DNA of 18,959 nt from JABAAI01 sp965242745 (GTDB lineage Bacteria > Spirochaetota > Leptospiria > Leptospirales > Leptonemataceae): the NCBI GenBank assembly GCA_965242745.1, contig CBDETG010000100.1, positions 1-18,959 of the forward strand. The letters run 5' to 3'. Every line of letters begins with the position of its first letter. Position 1 is the stretch's first letter. A program made the translations under genes and the position numbers. The notes below the pieces were generated by a model, which did no database searches, was not told where the DNA came from, and saw nothing but the letters and a program-made list of their open reading frames with translations. Shown here piece after piece: positions 1-7,713 of the stretch.

Positions 1-1300
1 TGATTTCTTTATAGGGATCGAGCCTGCGGCTGAGCTCCAGCGTATATTCCTGCTTGCCGCCATCCTCTGCCACAGCTTCATAAAGCAAAGTTATGGGAAA
101 GGCGCTGAAATCCTCATTCGTGCTGGACGCTGCAAGCAGGCTGACGCTTGCAAAATTGCCTTCTACTGCCACGCAGTCGCTCTTCCCCGCACTTAGGCCA
201 CAAAGAGCGCCAGGGTCTAAATTATCCGCATAATGCTCACGCTCCGCATCTAATATACTATCCTTCAAGGAGTCTGTCCCATCATCAAAACGAAACAACT
301 TGCTGGAGATAGCAGTACTTCTGAATTCCAAAGAGCGGAGCGACGCCACGCTGCTTGGAAGCTTATGCAGCTGAAGCTTGTAGTCTTTGACATGCTTGGT
401 ATCTTCGGAGCGCACGCGAAATACGAAATTTACAGGGAAAACACTGCCAGCAAAGCTGCCGCTCTCAATAGAAGCGCTGCCAAAATCGCCTTCTAACACA
501 AGGCAATCCGTAGCAGAAACATCATCAGTAGGACAAAGGCCGCTTAGCTGCGCATAATCCGGACGGCGAGACGCAGACAGAGATGCCTCCTGCAATAGGC
601 TGCTTATACTGTATATTAAGTCAGGCTTCCCGGCCGCCCTAAAGCGCACGCGGCTGAGAGTCGCAGAGGAGCTGAGCCTTCGATGAATCTCTAAGGTATA
701 GTCCTGTGTGCTCCCATCTTCTGCTCTTGCTTCATATACCAATACTACTGGGAAACTGCTAAAATCCGTATTAGAGCTTGCAGATGGCTTATATGATACG
801 CTGTCGTAATCACCTACGATTTCTATACAATGATCAGAAGCTGCCTCAAGCTCATCGCATATATCAGAAGGGTCTATAGTAATTACGCTATTTGCATAGC
901 TCATGCGCTCCATATCCGACAGGCTTCCTATCTTGCTTGTCTCTCCAGAATCAGGGAATACGAAGGAATTCTCTCCAAGGCCTGAAGAGCTGTTCTTAAT
1001 CGTGATCTTTTGGATCTGCTTGGCTTCCTCGGGAATGGGGCCGCTAGGGCACAGACTCTGAGTTAAATCTGGCAAGCTCGGAAGCAGGGGCGAACATGGA
1101 TCAGCCGGTACAGGTGTAACAGAAGGCTTGTCTTTCTCCTGGGAATCAGACTTGTCTCCTCCAATGCTCCAGCTGCAGCCTAAGGACAATGAAAAAAGAA
1201 AAATAATGCTGGAGGCGTATAGCAGCACGCTTGAAAGCGGAGCACAAAAAGAAGCTCGGGAAGGAAAACATAGCTTAGCTAAAAACGACAACATACTCAT
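1..1300 (-). CDS. Lipoprotein with three cadherin-like repeats, partial (C-terminus lies left of the window)
   Basis: The frame is open for 433 codons from ATG at 1300 to the left edge, with no stop. The start follows a GGGGGA ribosome site; a second ATG lies two codons in. A long basic and hydrophobic leader ends in a lipobox (SLGC) with the lipidated Cys at residue 42, then a Ser/Asp/Pro-rich linker to about residue 95. Three repeats of roughly 105-115 residues follow (about 97-207, 213-312, 319-426). Each has a Cys pair (for example residues 148/158, 256/266, 367/376), then a GD/N-Y/F motif, and ends in a strand like EDGSTQDYTLEI. That ending is typical of the cadherin-like beta-sandwich domain found in bacterial surface proteins. 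Inferred role: outer-surface lipoprotein with disulfide-stabilised beta-sandwiches; ligand unknown. It shares no leader with the A-L family. The domain name is from pattern recognition only. Confidence 0.8.
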   Translation of the reverse strand, partial: MSMLSFLAKLCFPSRASFCAPLSSVLLYASSIIFLFSLSLGCSWSIGGDKSDSQEKDKPSVTPVPADPCSPLLPSLPDLTQSLCPSGPIPEEAKQIQKITIKNSSSGLGENSFVFPDSGETSKIGSLSDMERMSYANSVITIDPSDICDELEAASDHCIEIVGDYDSVSYKPSASSNTDFSSFPVVLVYEARAEDGSTQDYTLEIHRRLSSSATLSRVRFRAAGKPDLIYSISSLLQEASLSASRRPDYAQLSGLCPTDDVSATDCLVLEGDFGSASIESGSFAGSVFPVNFVFRVRSEDTKHVKDYKLQLHKLPSSVASLRSLEFRSTAISSKLFRFDDGTDSLKDSILDAEREHYADNLDPGALCGLSAGKSDCVAVEGNFASVSLLAASSTNEDFSAFPITLLYEAVAEDGGKQEYTLELSRRLDPYKEI

Positions 1301-1357
1301 AATTCCCCCTGCGCAAGTACTTACACAAGCATGCAGAATCACTATCTTACGTACATA

Positions 1358-1386
1358 AATATATACATATCCTGCAGATTTGTCAA
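1358..1386 (-). promoter_or_regulatory. Sigma-70-type promoter of the leftward lipoprotein gene
   Basis: Read on the minus strand, a perfect -35 box TTGACA (1386-1381) is followed by a 17-bp spacer and a -10 box TATATT (1363-1358), five of six matches to consensus. It lies about 58 bp upstream of the ATG at 1300, leaving a leader of about 50 nt with a GGGGGA ribosome site. The rest of the recO-lipoprotein spacer, 1387-1591, shows nothing further that I can support. Confidence 0.75.
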
Positions 1387-1591
1387 GAATCATTAATAAT
1401 ACTTGAGCAATCAGACTTTTGCTAAATACACAGCTACTAAATGAATCCCGAAGAACACGCCGCTCCTTAGCCAAAGCCCTGCTCAGCTCTTAGCTCTTTA
1501 GACGATTGCAGGCTGTAGGCGTAATCACTATATTTGCCTTTCTTAACAAAGTCATTACAAGCCGCAAAGTATAGGACCATAGCATCATGCG

Positions 1592-2395
1592 TCATGCTTG
1601 TTGCTGCCATTGTTTCGCCAAAGCCTTATAGGATACTATCGGCCTTCCACAAAAATGTTCCAGACATAGGTGAAAGCTGCGCCATATTCTCAACAAAAAG
1701 GCTTCTTTATTTTCCATATGCAGGGGCATACCTTCTATAGATACATTTTCCTCCAAAAGTTTCCTTTTAAAAAAACAAAAAGTCTGCTTATGAGCTAAGG
1801 CTATGATCTGCGTAGCCAGAAAACCGGCATGATTTGCCTGAGGGAAACAGGATATACATGCAAAAGAAGCCTCTGGCAGCTTCCAATGGGCTTTTTTTTG
1901 GAGCAAACTTTCACAGTGGCTGCAGCTATCGTGCGCCCCTAATATCCCAAGAAATTTCAGAAGCCGTAACTGGAAAAAAACGCTTAAAGAGACAATGTAG
2001 CAATGTTCTTCTTTTGGAAATGACAGAGCATCCAAAGCCCCATGCAGGAGCTTAAATAAAGCAGGGGAGCTGCCATAAGAGCAGACAGTTCTAAGTAGTT
2101 CCAGATGATAAGAAAGTATAAGCAGATCACTATAATGTTTCTTGCACTCTTCAAAGCGTCTTTCGATACAGCCTTCTTTCAGAGAAGCGTAGCCATTTTT
2201 CCCTATGTAGTAATCAAGAGATATGAGAGATGCAGGCTCTATTAGCAGCGCAGAAGCTTTGGATTTTGCATGAATGCCATGAGCTTGCAAATGCAATACG
2301 CTCCCGTCTTCTTTCAAGAGCCATACTAAAGCATTGCCTTCTTTGTAAAGGCGCCTATGAAGGACAATAGCTCTTGTTTTGGCAAGCTGAGGCAT
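1592..2395 (-). CDS. recO: RecO-type DNA repair / recombination mediator
   Basis: RecO helps load RecA at gaps and anneals complementary single strands in the RecFOR pathway. The 267-residue protein has the family layout: an N-terminal OB-fold with the signature TRAIVLHRRLYKEGNALVWL near residues 7-26 and a KSKASALLIEP stretch near 44-54, then a helical region, then a Cys4 zinc-site candidate (CSHC and later CISC, near residues 155-185). Length is normal for the family (about 230-270). I chose ATG at 2395 because GGAG lies 5 nt upstream; a TTG six codons earlier would also be in frame but has no better site. It is divergent from murC and has no co-directional partner close downstream. RecO activity is relevant to a locus next door that looks shaped by recombination, though this adjacency may be chance. 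Confidence 0.85.
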   Translation of the reverse strand: MPQLAKTRAIVLHRRLYKEGNALVWLLKEDGSVLHLQAHGIHAKSKASALLIEPASLISLDYYIGKNGYASLKEGCIERRFEECKKHYSDLLILSYHLELLRTVCSYGSSPALFKLLHGALDALSFPKEEHCYIVSLSVFFQLRLLKFLGILGAHDSCSHCESLLQKKAHWKLPEASFACISCFPQANHAGFLATQIIALAHKQTFCFFKRKLLEENVSIEGMPLHMENKEAFLLRIWRSFHLCLEHFCGRPIVSYKALAKQWQQQA

Positions 2396-2655
2396 GTCTA
2401 CTCCATTGAGCAAGAAAGCTTTATCACTATTCTAAGTCTCATCCGTCTATAAGGCCGCAGAAGAAGGCAAGCAACTCTGGACACGCATTCTCTACAGGGG
2501 AAAATTTCATATATGGCATAAAAAAGAAAGATATTTTTTAGTTCTTGCTTTGGAATTTGCTTGGCTTGCCTGAGCATGGATTCCATTTTACGCTTTGTTG
2601 GAATGAGGAAGCCAAGCTATGCTCACAAGCACAGAGCAAGGCGCGCTTTGATCAA
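2396..2655. promoter_or_regulatory. Divergent recO-murC intergenic region
   Basis: This spacer should carry both promoters. On the minus strand TTGCTT, 17 bp, TATAGA is a weak candidate for recO. On the plus strand TTGTTG, 17 bp, TATGCT ahead of murC is equally weak. No convincing operator, terminator or RNA was seen. Confidence 0.25.
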
Positions 2656-4170
2656 ATGAAGAAAGTATATTTCATAGGTATAGGAGGCTCTGGAATGCAG
2701 CCTTTGGCCTATCTGGCCAAAGAGCAGGGTTATTTTGTGAGCGGCTCTGACTCAGCTTTGGGCTCTGAATCAAGTAAAAAGCTTGCTGAAAAAGGTATCC
2801 ATGTTATGGCATGTACGCAGACAAATCCTGCTGAGCTGCAGAGCTATGACATTGTTGTATACAGCAGCGCAATTCCAAAAAAACATCCTGAGTACGAAGC
2901 TGCAAACAGGCTTGCAGCAAAGCCAGAGAGCAGGCTGCAAATGCTGCATCGTATGGAATTTCTTAATATGTGTATGGACCCTTGCCGGCGCTCCTTTGCT
3001 GTGGGGGGAACGCATGGTAAAACCTCAAGTACAGCGATGCTGGCATGGCTGCTTTTGGAATGCGGCCTTAATCCTTACATCTTTACTGGCGGCAGACCCT
3101 TCTTTTTAACGCAAGGAGCTCGGCTTGGCAAAGACCCTATAGGCGTTTATGAAACGGATGAGTCCGACGGCTCTTTTCTAAAGAGCAAAGCTGATCTGCG
3201 CCTTTTGTTAAATATCGATAGAGATCATCTGGAGCATTATGGCAGTATGGGCAAGCTATGCGAGGCCTTCTATGAATTTTGGCGGGCAGCTGACTTATGC
3301 GCCGTATGTCTAGGAGATGCTCATATCAAGCGCCTGCTTGATGCCAAGCAGACAAAGGCATATAGGGCAGAGCTGGAAGCCAAAAGCGTTTTTTTTTCGT
3401 GTTTCCAAGATAAAAAGACTATGGAAGATTTTGTACAGAGTCGGGCGCATCTATGCCATTACAGCGGCTACTTTCCCTTTGCTAAAGAACGCAATGGCAG
3501 CAAAAGAAATGACATACTGGAGATCTTTTACTACGATAAAGAGACGCAGGGAAACTATTTAGGCGCTCTGAAGCTGCAAGTGCCGGGACAGCACTTTGCC
3601 GGCAATGCCTTGGGGGTGCTTGCTTTGGCAGATGCGGCCTCTAAGAAAGCTTATGTAAAACTGCCGGCGTGCAAGGGAGCCGGGGACCTCATCTCCAAAT
3701 TACAGAGCTTCCCCGGAGTAGAACGCCGCCTAAGCAAAATTGGCTCTTACAAAGGCACTCCTGTTTATGATGACTACGGCCATCATCCCAAAGAAATACA
3801 GTCAGCTCTGCAAGCGCTTAGAGCTATGCTCCGGCAGGGGCAGGGCCTGCTTGCTATTTTCCAGCCTCACCGCTATACGCGCACAGCTGCGCTCTCTAAG
3901 GAATTTGCTCAGGCCTTGAGCTTGGCAGACAGAGTCTTTCTTTTGCCTATATACGGCGCCGGGGAAAAGGCCTTAGAATCCGTTTCTTCGCAATGTATAC
4001 TAGATGCTATGCGGGAACTCAGCAAAAAGACGCCCTGCTCCTTACTTGAAGCTGATGATATAACAGAAGCCTTAGAAAAAGCTGCCGCTACGGATATGGT
4101 GGGAATGATCGTAGGCTTTGGCGCCGGCAGCATCTCCTGCATGTTAAAGAAGGCCTTAGCAGCGCAGTAG
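2656..4170 (+). CDS. murC: UDP-N-acetylmuramate--L-alanine ligase MurC
   Basis: This cytoplasmic ATP-dependent ligase adds L-alanine to UDP-N-acetylmuramate, the first amino acid of the peptidoglycan stem peptide. The 504-residue protein shows the family motifs in order: the nucleotide-sugar loop GIGGSGM (8-14), the ATP P-loop GTHGKTS (118-124), ETDESDGSF (166-174), NIDRDHLEHY (187-196), YDDYGHHPKEI (371-381) and FQPHRYTRT (402-410). The last two distinguish MurC from MurD/E/F. Length is slightly above the usual 450-490, with extra residues near 250-300 in the central domain. The ATG at 2656 places GxGGxGM at the usual distance from the N-terminus; its ribosome site is weak. An upstream in-frame TTG at 2545 would add 37 residues unlike the family and was rejected. 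No mur or fts neighbour is present, so it stands alone here. Confidence 0.97.
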   Translation: MKKVYFIGIGGSGMQPLAYLAKEQGYFVSGSDSALGSESSKKLAEKGIHVMACTQTNPAELQSYDIVVYSSAIPKKHPEYEAANRLAAKPESRLQMLHRMEFLNMCMDPCRRSFAVGGTHGKTSSTAMLAWLLLECGLNPYIFTGGRPFFLTQGARLGKDPIGVYETDESDGSFLKSKADLRLLLNIDRDHLEHYGSMGKLCEAFYEFWRAADLCAVCLGDAHIKRLLDAKQTKAYRAELEAKSVFFSCFQDKKTMEDFVQSRAHLCHYSGYFPFAKERNGSKRNDILEIFYYDKETQGNYLGALKLQVPGQHFAGNALGVLALADAASKKAYVKLPACKGAGDLISKLQSFPGVERRLSKIGSYKGTPVYDDYGHHPKEIQSALQALRAMLRQGQGLLAIFQPHRYTRTAALSKEFAQALSLADRVFLLPIYGAGEKALESVSSQCILDAMRELSKKTPCSLLEADDITEALEKAAATDMVGMIVGFGAGSISCMLKKALAAQ

Positions 4171-4193
4171 GCCGCGGCGCGCTACTATTTTGC
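4167..4193 (+). terminator. Weak intrinsic terminator after murC
   Basis: GTAG, overlapping the murC stop codon, pairs with CTAC around a G/C-only core, followed by TATTTT. The stem is short and bulged, so this is tentative. It would separate murC transcription from the lipoprotein family. Confidence 0.3.
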
Positions 4194-4221
4194 AAAAAAA
4201 CACGTGGAAGCAGTTTTTTGC

Positions 4222-4249
4222 TTGCTTCAGCTGCGTAAAAAAATACTTT
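4222..4249 (+). promoter_or_regulatory. Putative promoter of gene A
   Basis: TTGCTT, 16-bp spacer, TACTTT. The spacer ends in A7 against the -10 box, and a T6 tract precedes the -35 box. The same arrangement recurs before nearly every family member, which is the main support; the -10 is a poor match to consensus. Confidence 0.4.
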
Positions 4250-4278
4250 GTGAACAAGGCGGGTTTCAAGGAGTCAGT

Positions 4279-4923
4279 ATGAAACAAATCACCACTTTTT
4301 TATGTATGCTTGCAATGCTGACCTGCGCTGCCTGCACAGTTAATTACGAGGATGAAAGCTCACCAGCTCACAGCGCGTTGCCTGCTGACGACTTAGCTTG
4401 CCAAGCCGGTAATCATGACAACGATCATAACGGAATTATTGATTACACGCTAGAATGTTACAGCAACGGCAATAGAAAGAGATACATAGACTACCAATAT
4501 GATGGCGTGACAAAAGACAAAGAATACACATACTACGAAAGCAACGGCAAGCTGAAGACAAGGATAGACTACCAATACGATGGCGTGACAAAAGACAAAG
4601 AATACACATACTACGAAAGCAATGGCAATACGAAAGCTTATATAGACTACCGATACGATGGCGTAACAAAATTCCGTGAATACACATACTACGAAGACGG
4701 CAATACGAAAACTTATTTAGACTACCGATACGATGGCGTGACAAAAGACAAAGAATACACATACTATGAAGACGGCAATACGAAAACTTATATAGACTAC
4801 TACTCCGACGGCACAAAGCACAGCAACCACCCTATCTGCTACCAAAACGACGGCAGTACTGAAGAAAGCTGTACGCAGGACAAACACGGCTGCACCAGCG
4901 CAAGCATCACGTGCATAAACTAA
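4279..4923 (+). CDS. Family lipoprotein A: five MORN_2-like repeats, no collagen stretch
   Basis: 214 residues. The start is ATG at 4279, with AAGGAG 5 nt upstream and the family-typical N-terminus MKQITTFLCMLAML; the frame is open further upstream but has no other such start. The signal peptide offers two lipobox cysteines (16 and 19, context TCAAC). In place of Gly-X-Y triplets there is a short Ser/Glu/Asp linker, then an Asp-rich loop (HDNDHNG) and five repeats of 24-26 residues of the form YYESNGxxKTxIDYxxDGxTKxxEYT. These resemble the MORN_2 repeats of proteins often labelled YwqK-family antitoxin; that label says nothing firm about function. Adjacent repeats are nearly identical at DNA level, suggesting recent internal duplication. 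The Cys-rich end (SCTQDKHGC, then CIN) is shared with the whole family. Likely a surface-exposed anchored protein. Confidence 0.85.
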   Translation: MKQITTFLCMLAMLTCAACTVNYEDESSPAHSALPADDLACQAGNHDNDHNGIIDYTLECYSNGNRKRYIDYQYDGVTKDKEYTYYESNGKLKTRIDYQYDGVTKDKEYTYYESNGNTKAYIDYRYDGVTKFREYTYYEDGNTKTYLDYRYDGVTKDKEYTYYEDGNTKTYIDYYSDGTKHSNHPICYQNDGSTEESCTQDKHGCTSASITCIN

Positions 4924-4961
4924 GCACATCGGCAGCGCCCCAGCGCGCTTTGAAGGGGAGC

Positions 4962-4988
4962 GCAGGGAGCCGCCCTGCTGCCTATTTT
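4962..4988 (+). terminator. Intrinsic terminator after gene A
   Basis: A perfect 6-bp stem GCAGGG/CCCTGC with a 5-nt loop is followed closely by TATTTT. The strong G/C stem makes this the clearest terminator in the family. Confidence 0.5.
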
Positions 4989-5051
4989 GCAAAAAAGACT
5001 TGCATGGTATGACCTAGCTGCATAAACATTGCACACATTAGAGGAGTCAGT

Positions 5052-5879
5052 ATGAAACAAATCACCACTTTTTTATGTATACTTGCAATGCTGAGCTGCG
5101 CTGCCTGCGCAAGTGATGGCAAGGACGGCGCTGATGGCGCTGACGGCCCTGCTGGCAAGGACGGCAGGGATGGCGGCATACCTGCCAATGTTATTGAGTG
5201 CACAGCAGGCGATTATGACAGCGATAGTGATGGACGCCGTAACTTTTCTATAGAGTGCTACAGCAATGGCAATCGCAAGACATGGATAAACTACGGAAGC
5301 GACGGCATGAGAAAGTCCTCTGAATACGCTTATTACGAAAACGGCAATCTCAATACTGGAATCATCTACCGCCCCGACGGAATCACAAAAGACGAGGAAT
5401 ACGCCTACTACGAAAGCAACGGCCTGCGCAAGACAAGGATAGACTACCAAAGCGACGGCATGAGAAAAAACGAAGAATCCACCTACTACGAAAGCAATGG
5501 CAATGAAAAGACAAGGATAGACTACCAAAGCGACGGCATGACAAAATTCTATGAATCCACTTACTACGAAAGCAATGGCAATCGCAAGACATGGATCCAC
5601 TACAGAAGCGACGGCGTGACAAAAAACAGTGAAGAGACTTACTACGAAAGCAACGGCAGTAGGAAGACACGCTTGACCTACCGAAGCGATGGCACAAAAC
5701 GGTATGAATACACTTACTACGAAGACAACAGCAACTTGAAGACACTCATAACTTACAACACCGAAGGCGCAAAAAACAGCGGCTATCCTCTCTGCTACCA
5801 AGACGACGACAGCGCTGCCGAGACCTGCACGCAGGACAAACACGGCTGCACCAGCGAAAGCAGCACCTGCATAAACTAA
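5052..5879 (+). CDS. Family lipoprotein B: collagen-like stretch and seven MORN_2-like repeats
   Basis: 275 residues, the richest in repeats. The start has GAGGAG upstream. The signal peptide ends in LSCAAC; then come six Gly-X-Y triplets (GKD, GAD, GAD, GPA, GKD, GRD), then CTAGDYDSDSDGRR, a DxDxDG calcium-loop-like motif as in dockerin or thrombospondin type-3 repeats. Seven tandem 25-26-residue repeats follow, then the fixed end CTQDKHGC...CIN. The upstream spacer lacks the T-tract/A-tract leader seen elsewhere. It shares instead with gene C a spacer containing TTTTGCAAAAAAGACTTGC, so B and C form a regulatory subgroup. A long hydrophobic frame on the opposite strand is only its antisense shadow. 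Confidence 0.85.
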   Translation: MKQITTFLCILAMLSCAACASDGKDGADGADGPAGKDGRDGGIPANVIECTAGDYDSDSDGRRNFSIECYSNGNRKTWINYGSDGMRKSSEYAYYENGNLNTGIIYRPDGITKDEEYAYYESNGLRKTRIDYQSDGMRKNEESTYYESNGNEKTRIDYQSDGMTKFYESTYYESNGNRKTWIHYRSDGVTKNSEETYYESNGSRKTRLTYRSDGTKRYEYTYYEDNSNLKTLITYNTEGAKNSGYPLCYQDDDSAAETCTQDKHGCTSESSTCIN

Positions 5880-5889
5880 GCACATCGGC

Positions 5890-5944
5890 AGCGCCCCAGC
5901 GCGCTTTGCGCATACGGGTGCTGCGCCCTGCTGCCTATTTTGCA
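5890..5944 (+). terminator. Possible terminator after gene B
   Basis: GCAGCGCC pairs with GGTGCTGC (one G-T pair) around an internal GCGC hairpin, followed by a C-rich stretch and TATTTT. It is the counterpart of the stem after gene A but more complex. Confidence 0.35.
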
Positions 5945-6004
5945 AAAAAGACTTGCCTGGTATGGCCTAGCTGCATAAACATTGCACACATTAGAGGAGC
6001 CAGT

Positions 6005-6754
6005 ATGAAACAAATCACCACTTTTTTATGTATGCTTGCAATGCTGAGCTGCCTTGCCTGCGCAAGTGATGGCAAGGATGGAGCAGCTGGGACTGACGGC
6101 GCTGCTGGCAAGGACGGCAGGAATGGCGTATTTGTTGGCGTCATTGAGTGCACAGCAGGCGATTATGACAGCAATAGAGATGGCATCCGTGACTTTTCTA
6201 TAGAGTGCCACAACAACGGCAATCGCAAAACAAGGATAAACTACGCAAGCGGCGGCATGACAAAGTCTTCTGAATACGCTTACTACGAAAACGGCAATCT
6301 CAATACTGGGATCATCTACTACACCGACGGAGTCACAAAAGACGAAGAATACGCCTACTACGAAAGCAACGGCCAGCGCAAGACAAGGATAGACTACCAA
6401 AACAACGGAGTCACAAAAGACGAGGAATCCATCTACTACGAAAGCAATGGCAATGAGAAAACAAGGATCATATACCGCATCGACGGCGTGGCAAAATACG
6501 AGGAATACGCCTATTACGAAAGCAACGGCAAGCAGAAGGCATGGATAGACTACTTTGAAGACGGCGTGAAAAAATCCAGTGAAGAGACTTACTACGAAAG
6601 CAATAGCAGTCTGAAGGCATATATATTCTACAACAGCGACGGCACAAAATACGACGGCTATCCTAAGTGCTACAAAGACGACGGCGAAACTACCGAGACC
6701 TGCACGCAGGACAAACACGGCTGCACCAGCGCAAGCATCACGTGCATAAACTAA
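6005..6754 (+). CDS. Family lipoprotein C: collagen-like stretch and six MORN_2-like repeats
   Basis: 249 residues from ATG at 6005, with GAGGAG upstream. Earlier in-frame codons from 5906 belong to the spacer and do not resemble a signal peptide. Lipobox context is LSCLAC. About six Gly-X-Y triplets with alanine-rich X-Y positions precede GDYDSNRDGIRD and six repeats. The third repeat (GQRKTRIDYQNNG) is almost the same at DNA level as one in gene E, evidence of segment exchange. The terminal Cys block is standard. Spacer and promoter type match gene B. It is followed by a single-unit version of the 66-67-bp repeat. Confidence 0.85.
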   Translation: MKQITTFLCMLAMLSCLACASDGKDGAAGTDGAAGKDGRNGVFVGVIECTAGDYDSNRDGIRDFSIECHNNGNRKTRINYASGGMTKSSEYAYYENGNLNTGIIYYTDGVTKDEEYAYYESNGQRKTRIDYQNNGVTKDEESIYYESNGNEKTRIIYRIDGVAKYEEYAYYESNGKQKAWIDYFEDGVKKSSEETYYESNSSLKAYIFYNSDGTKYDGYPKCYKDDGETTETCTQDKHGCTSASITCIN

Positions 6755-6793
6755 GGCCCTCAGCCTCGTTGTTCGCCCTGCTTAGTTGCATCA

Positions 6794-6906
6794 GCTCCAA
6801 TACGACATAATGCGGCGCCCAGACTCCGCATATTACCACACTGCCCCCTGTCATTAAAACCAACGCTACATTATTACAACAACGCCATGCGCCTCTTATG
6901 ACAACA
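6794..6906 (+). repeat. One-unit copy of the 66-67-bp intergenic repeat
   Basis: The sequence opens with the array boundary motif (CCAATACGACATAAT), passes through one repeat unit (CCGCATATTACCACAC, then CATTATTACAACAACGCC), and closes with the array end (TTATGACAACAAGG). It is the minimal form of the arrays after genes J and K. Confidence 0.75.
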
Positions 6907-6907
6907 A

Positions 6908-6926
6908 GGCCGGAGGCGGCTTTTTT
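6908..6926 (+). terminator. Possible terminator at the end of the one-unit repeat
   Basis: GCC-GGA-GGC followed by GGC and T6. The stem is only three base pairs, but the same hairpin and T-run recur at the end of the large array at 17843. Confidence 0.35.
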
Positions 6927-6956
6927 GCAAAAAAATCAGGCAAAAACAGTTTTTTC

Positions 6957-6983
6957 TCGCTCAAGTTGCCTAAAAAAGACCCT
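6957..6983 (+). promoter_or_regulatory. Putative promoter of solo leader 1
   Basis: TCGCTC, 15-bp spacer with A6, GACCCT. T6 tract upstream. The first -10 base differs from other copies (G for T), which may weaken it. Confidence 0.3.
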
Positions 6984-7007
6984 GTAAATAGTTAAAGGAG
7001 TTTAAAA

Positions 7008-7150
7008 ATGAAACAAATCACCACTTTTTTATGTATGCTTGCGCTGCCTGAGCTGCCTTGCCTGCGCAAGTGAGGGCAAGGATGGAGCCGCTGGTGGCCC
7101 TCTAGCCTCGTTGTTCGTCTTGCTTAGTTGCATCAGCAGCAAATAGGGGC
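7008..7150 (+). pseudogene. Solo leader 1 (frameshifted signal-peptide fragment)
   Basis: The family start (MKQITTFLCMLA) follows AAAGGAG. One extra base near codon 13 shifts the frame, so translation ends after 21 codons at TGA instead of running through the lipobox. The DNA then continues as GAGCCGCTGG fused to the family's 3' spacer (CCTCGTTGTTCGTCTTGC); the whole body of the gene is absent. It begins a run of three solo leaders ahead of gene D. Confidence 0.75.
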
Positions 7151-7190
7151 TGTGTTTTTTTGCAAAAAAATCAGGTAAAAACAGTTTTTT

Positions 7191-7218
7191 TTGCTTCAGC
7201 TGCGTAAAAAAATACCCT
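7191..7218 (+). promoter_or_regulatory. Putative promoter of solo leader 2
   Basis: TTGCTT, 16-bp spacer with A7, TACCCT; T8 tract merges into the -35 box. Confidence 0.35.
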
Positions 7219-7242
7219 GTAAATGTTAAAGGAGCTTAAGAA

Positions 7243-7443
7243 ATGAAACAAATCACCACTTTTTTATGTATGCTTGTAATGCTGAGCTGCCTTAGCTGCG
7301 CAAGTGAGGGCAAGGATGGAGCCGCTGGTGGCCCTCAGCCTTGTTGTTCGTCTTGCTTAGCTGCATCAGCAGCAAATAGCGGGCTGGGAATTTTGCAAAA
7401 AAATCAGGTAAAAACAGTTTTTTTCTCGCTTCAAGTTGCCTAA
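7243..7443 (+). CDS. Solo leader 2: 66-residue short lipopeptide
   Basis: In-frame family signal peptide with lipobox context LSCLSC, two Gly-X-Y triplets (SEGKDGAAGG), then a tail read from what is spacer DNA in full-length genes (PQPCCSSCLAASA) and on through the next leader's T-tract to a stop. AAAGGAG lies upstream. It may be a decayed fragment, or a real small Cys-rich lipopeptide, since the same tail frame stays open in three other solo copies. Expression is unknown. Confidence 0.5.
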   Translation: MKQITTFLCMLVMLSCLSCASEGKDGAAGGPQPCCSSCLAASAANSGLGILQKNQVKTVFFSLQVA

Positions 7444-7454
7444 AAAAATACCCT
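7426..7454 (+). promoter_or_regulatory. Putative promoter of solo leader 3
   Basis: TCGCTT, 17-bp spacer with A7, TACCCT; T7 tract. This leader is a hybrid of the TCGCTC and TTGCTT forms, a sign of exchange between copies. Confidence 0.3.
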
Positions 7455-7479
7455 GTAAATGTTAAAGGAGCTTAAAGAA

Positions 7480-7620
7480 ATGAAACAAATCACCACTTTT
7501 TTATGTATGCTTGCGATGCTGAGCTGCCTTAGCCTGCGCAAGTGAGGGCAAGGATGGAGCCGCTGGTGGCCCTCAGCCTCGTTGTTCGTCTTGCTTAGTT
7601 GCATCAGCAAATAGCGGGCT
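7480..7620 (+). pseudogene. Solo leader 3 (frameshifted signal-peptide fragment)
   Basis: Same layout as the other solo copies. One extra C in the lipobox region (TTAGCCTGCGC against TTAGCTGCGC elsewhere) shifts the frame and gives TGA after 21 codons. The damage differs from solo leader 1, so the two were inactivated independently. Confidence 0.75.
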
Positions 7621-7660
7621 GGCTTTTTTGCAAAAAAATCAGGTAAAAACAGTTTTTTTT

Positions 7661-7688
7661 TTGCTTCAGCTGCCTAAAAAAATACCCT
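7661..7688 (+). promoter_or_regulatory. Putative promoter of gene D
   Basis: TTGCTT, 16-bp spacer with A7, TACCCT. The T10 tract abutting the -35 box is the longest in the window. Confidence 0.4.
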
Positions 7689-7713
7689 GTAAATATGAAA
7701 GGAGCTTAAAAAA

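Noticed and set aside
1128..1358. Plus-strand frame of 76 codons
   Set aside because: Lies opposite the well-supported lipoprotein start and its promoter.
2398..2586. 62-codon minus-strand frame ending 2 nt before the recO start
   Set aside because: No ribosome site and no recognisable motif. The tight spacing is suggestive of coupling but is not enough alone.
2545..2655. N-terminal extension of murC from TTG at 2545
   Set aside because: The extra 37 residues have no counterpart in MurC, and the family N-terminus begins at the methionine before KKVYFIGIGG.
4436..4816. Toxin-antitoxin function suggested by YwqK-like repeats
   Set aside because: MORN_2-type proteins are often labelled YwqK antitoxin, but these are lipid-anchored, repeated and lack any toxin partner here, so the label is not carried over.
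5073..5945. 290-codon hydrophobic frame on the minus strand opposite gene B, with similar ones opposite C-F and J
   Set aside because: Antisense shadow of the Tyr/Lys/Asp/Ser codon pattern; it changes with the sense repeats and has no ribosome site.
7630..7650. TTTTTTGCAAAAAA palindrome as a regulator binding site
   Set aside because: It is conserved in most spacers but is explained as well by a terminator T-run followed by the leader's A-rich start. No known operator fits convincingly.
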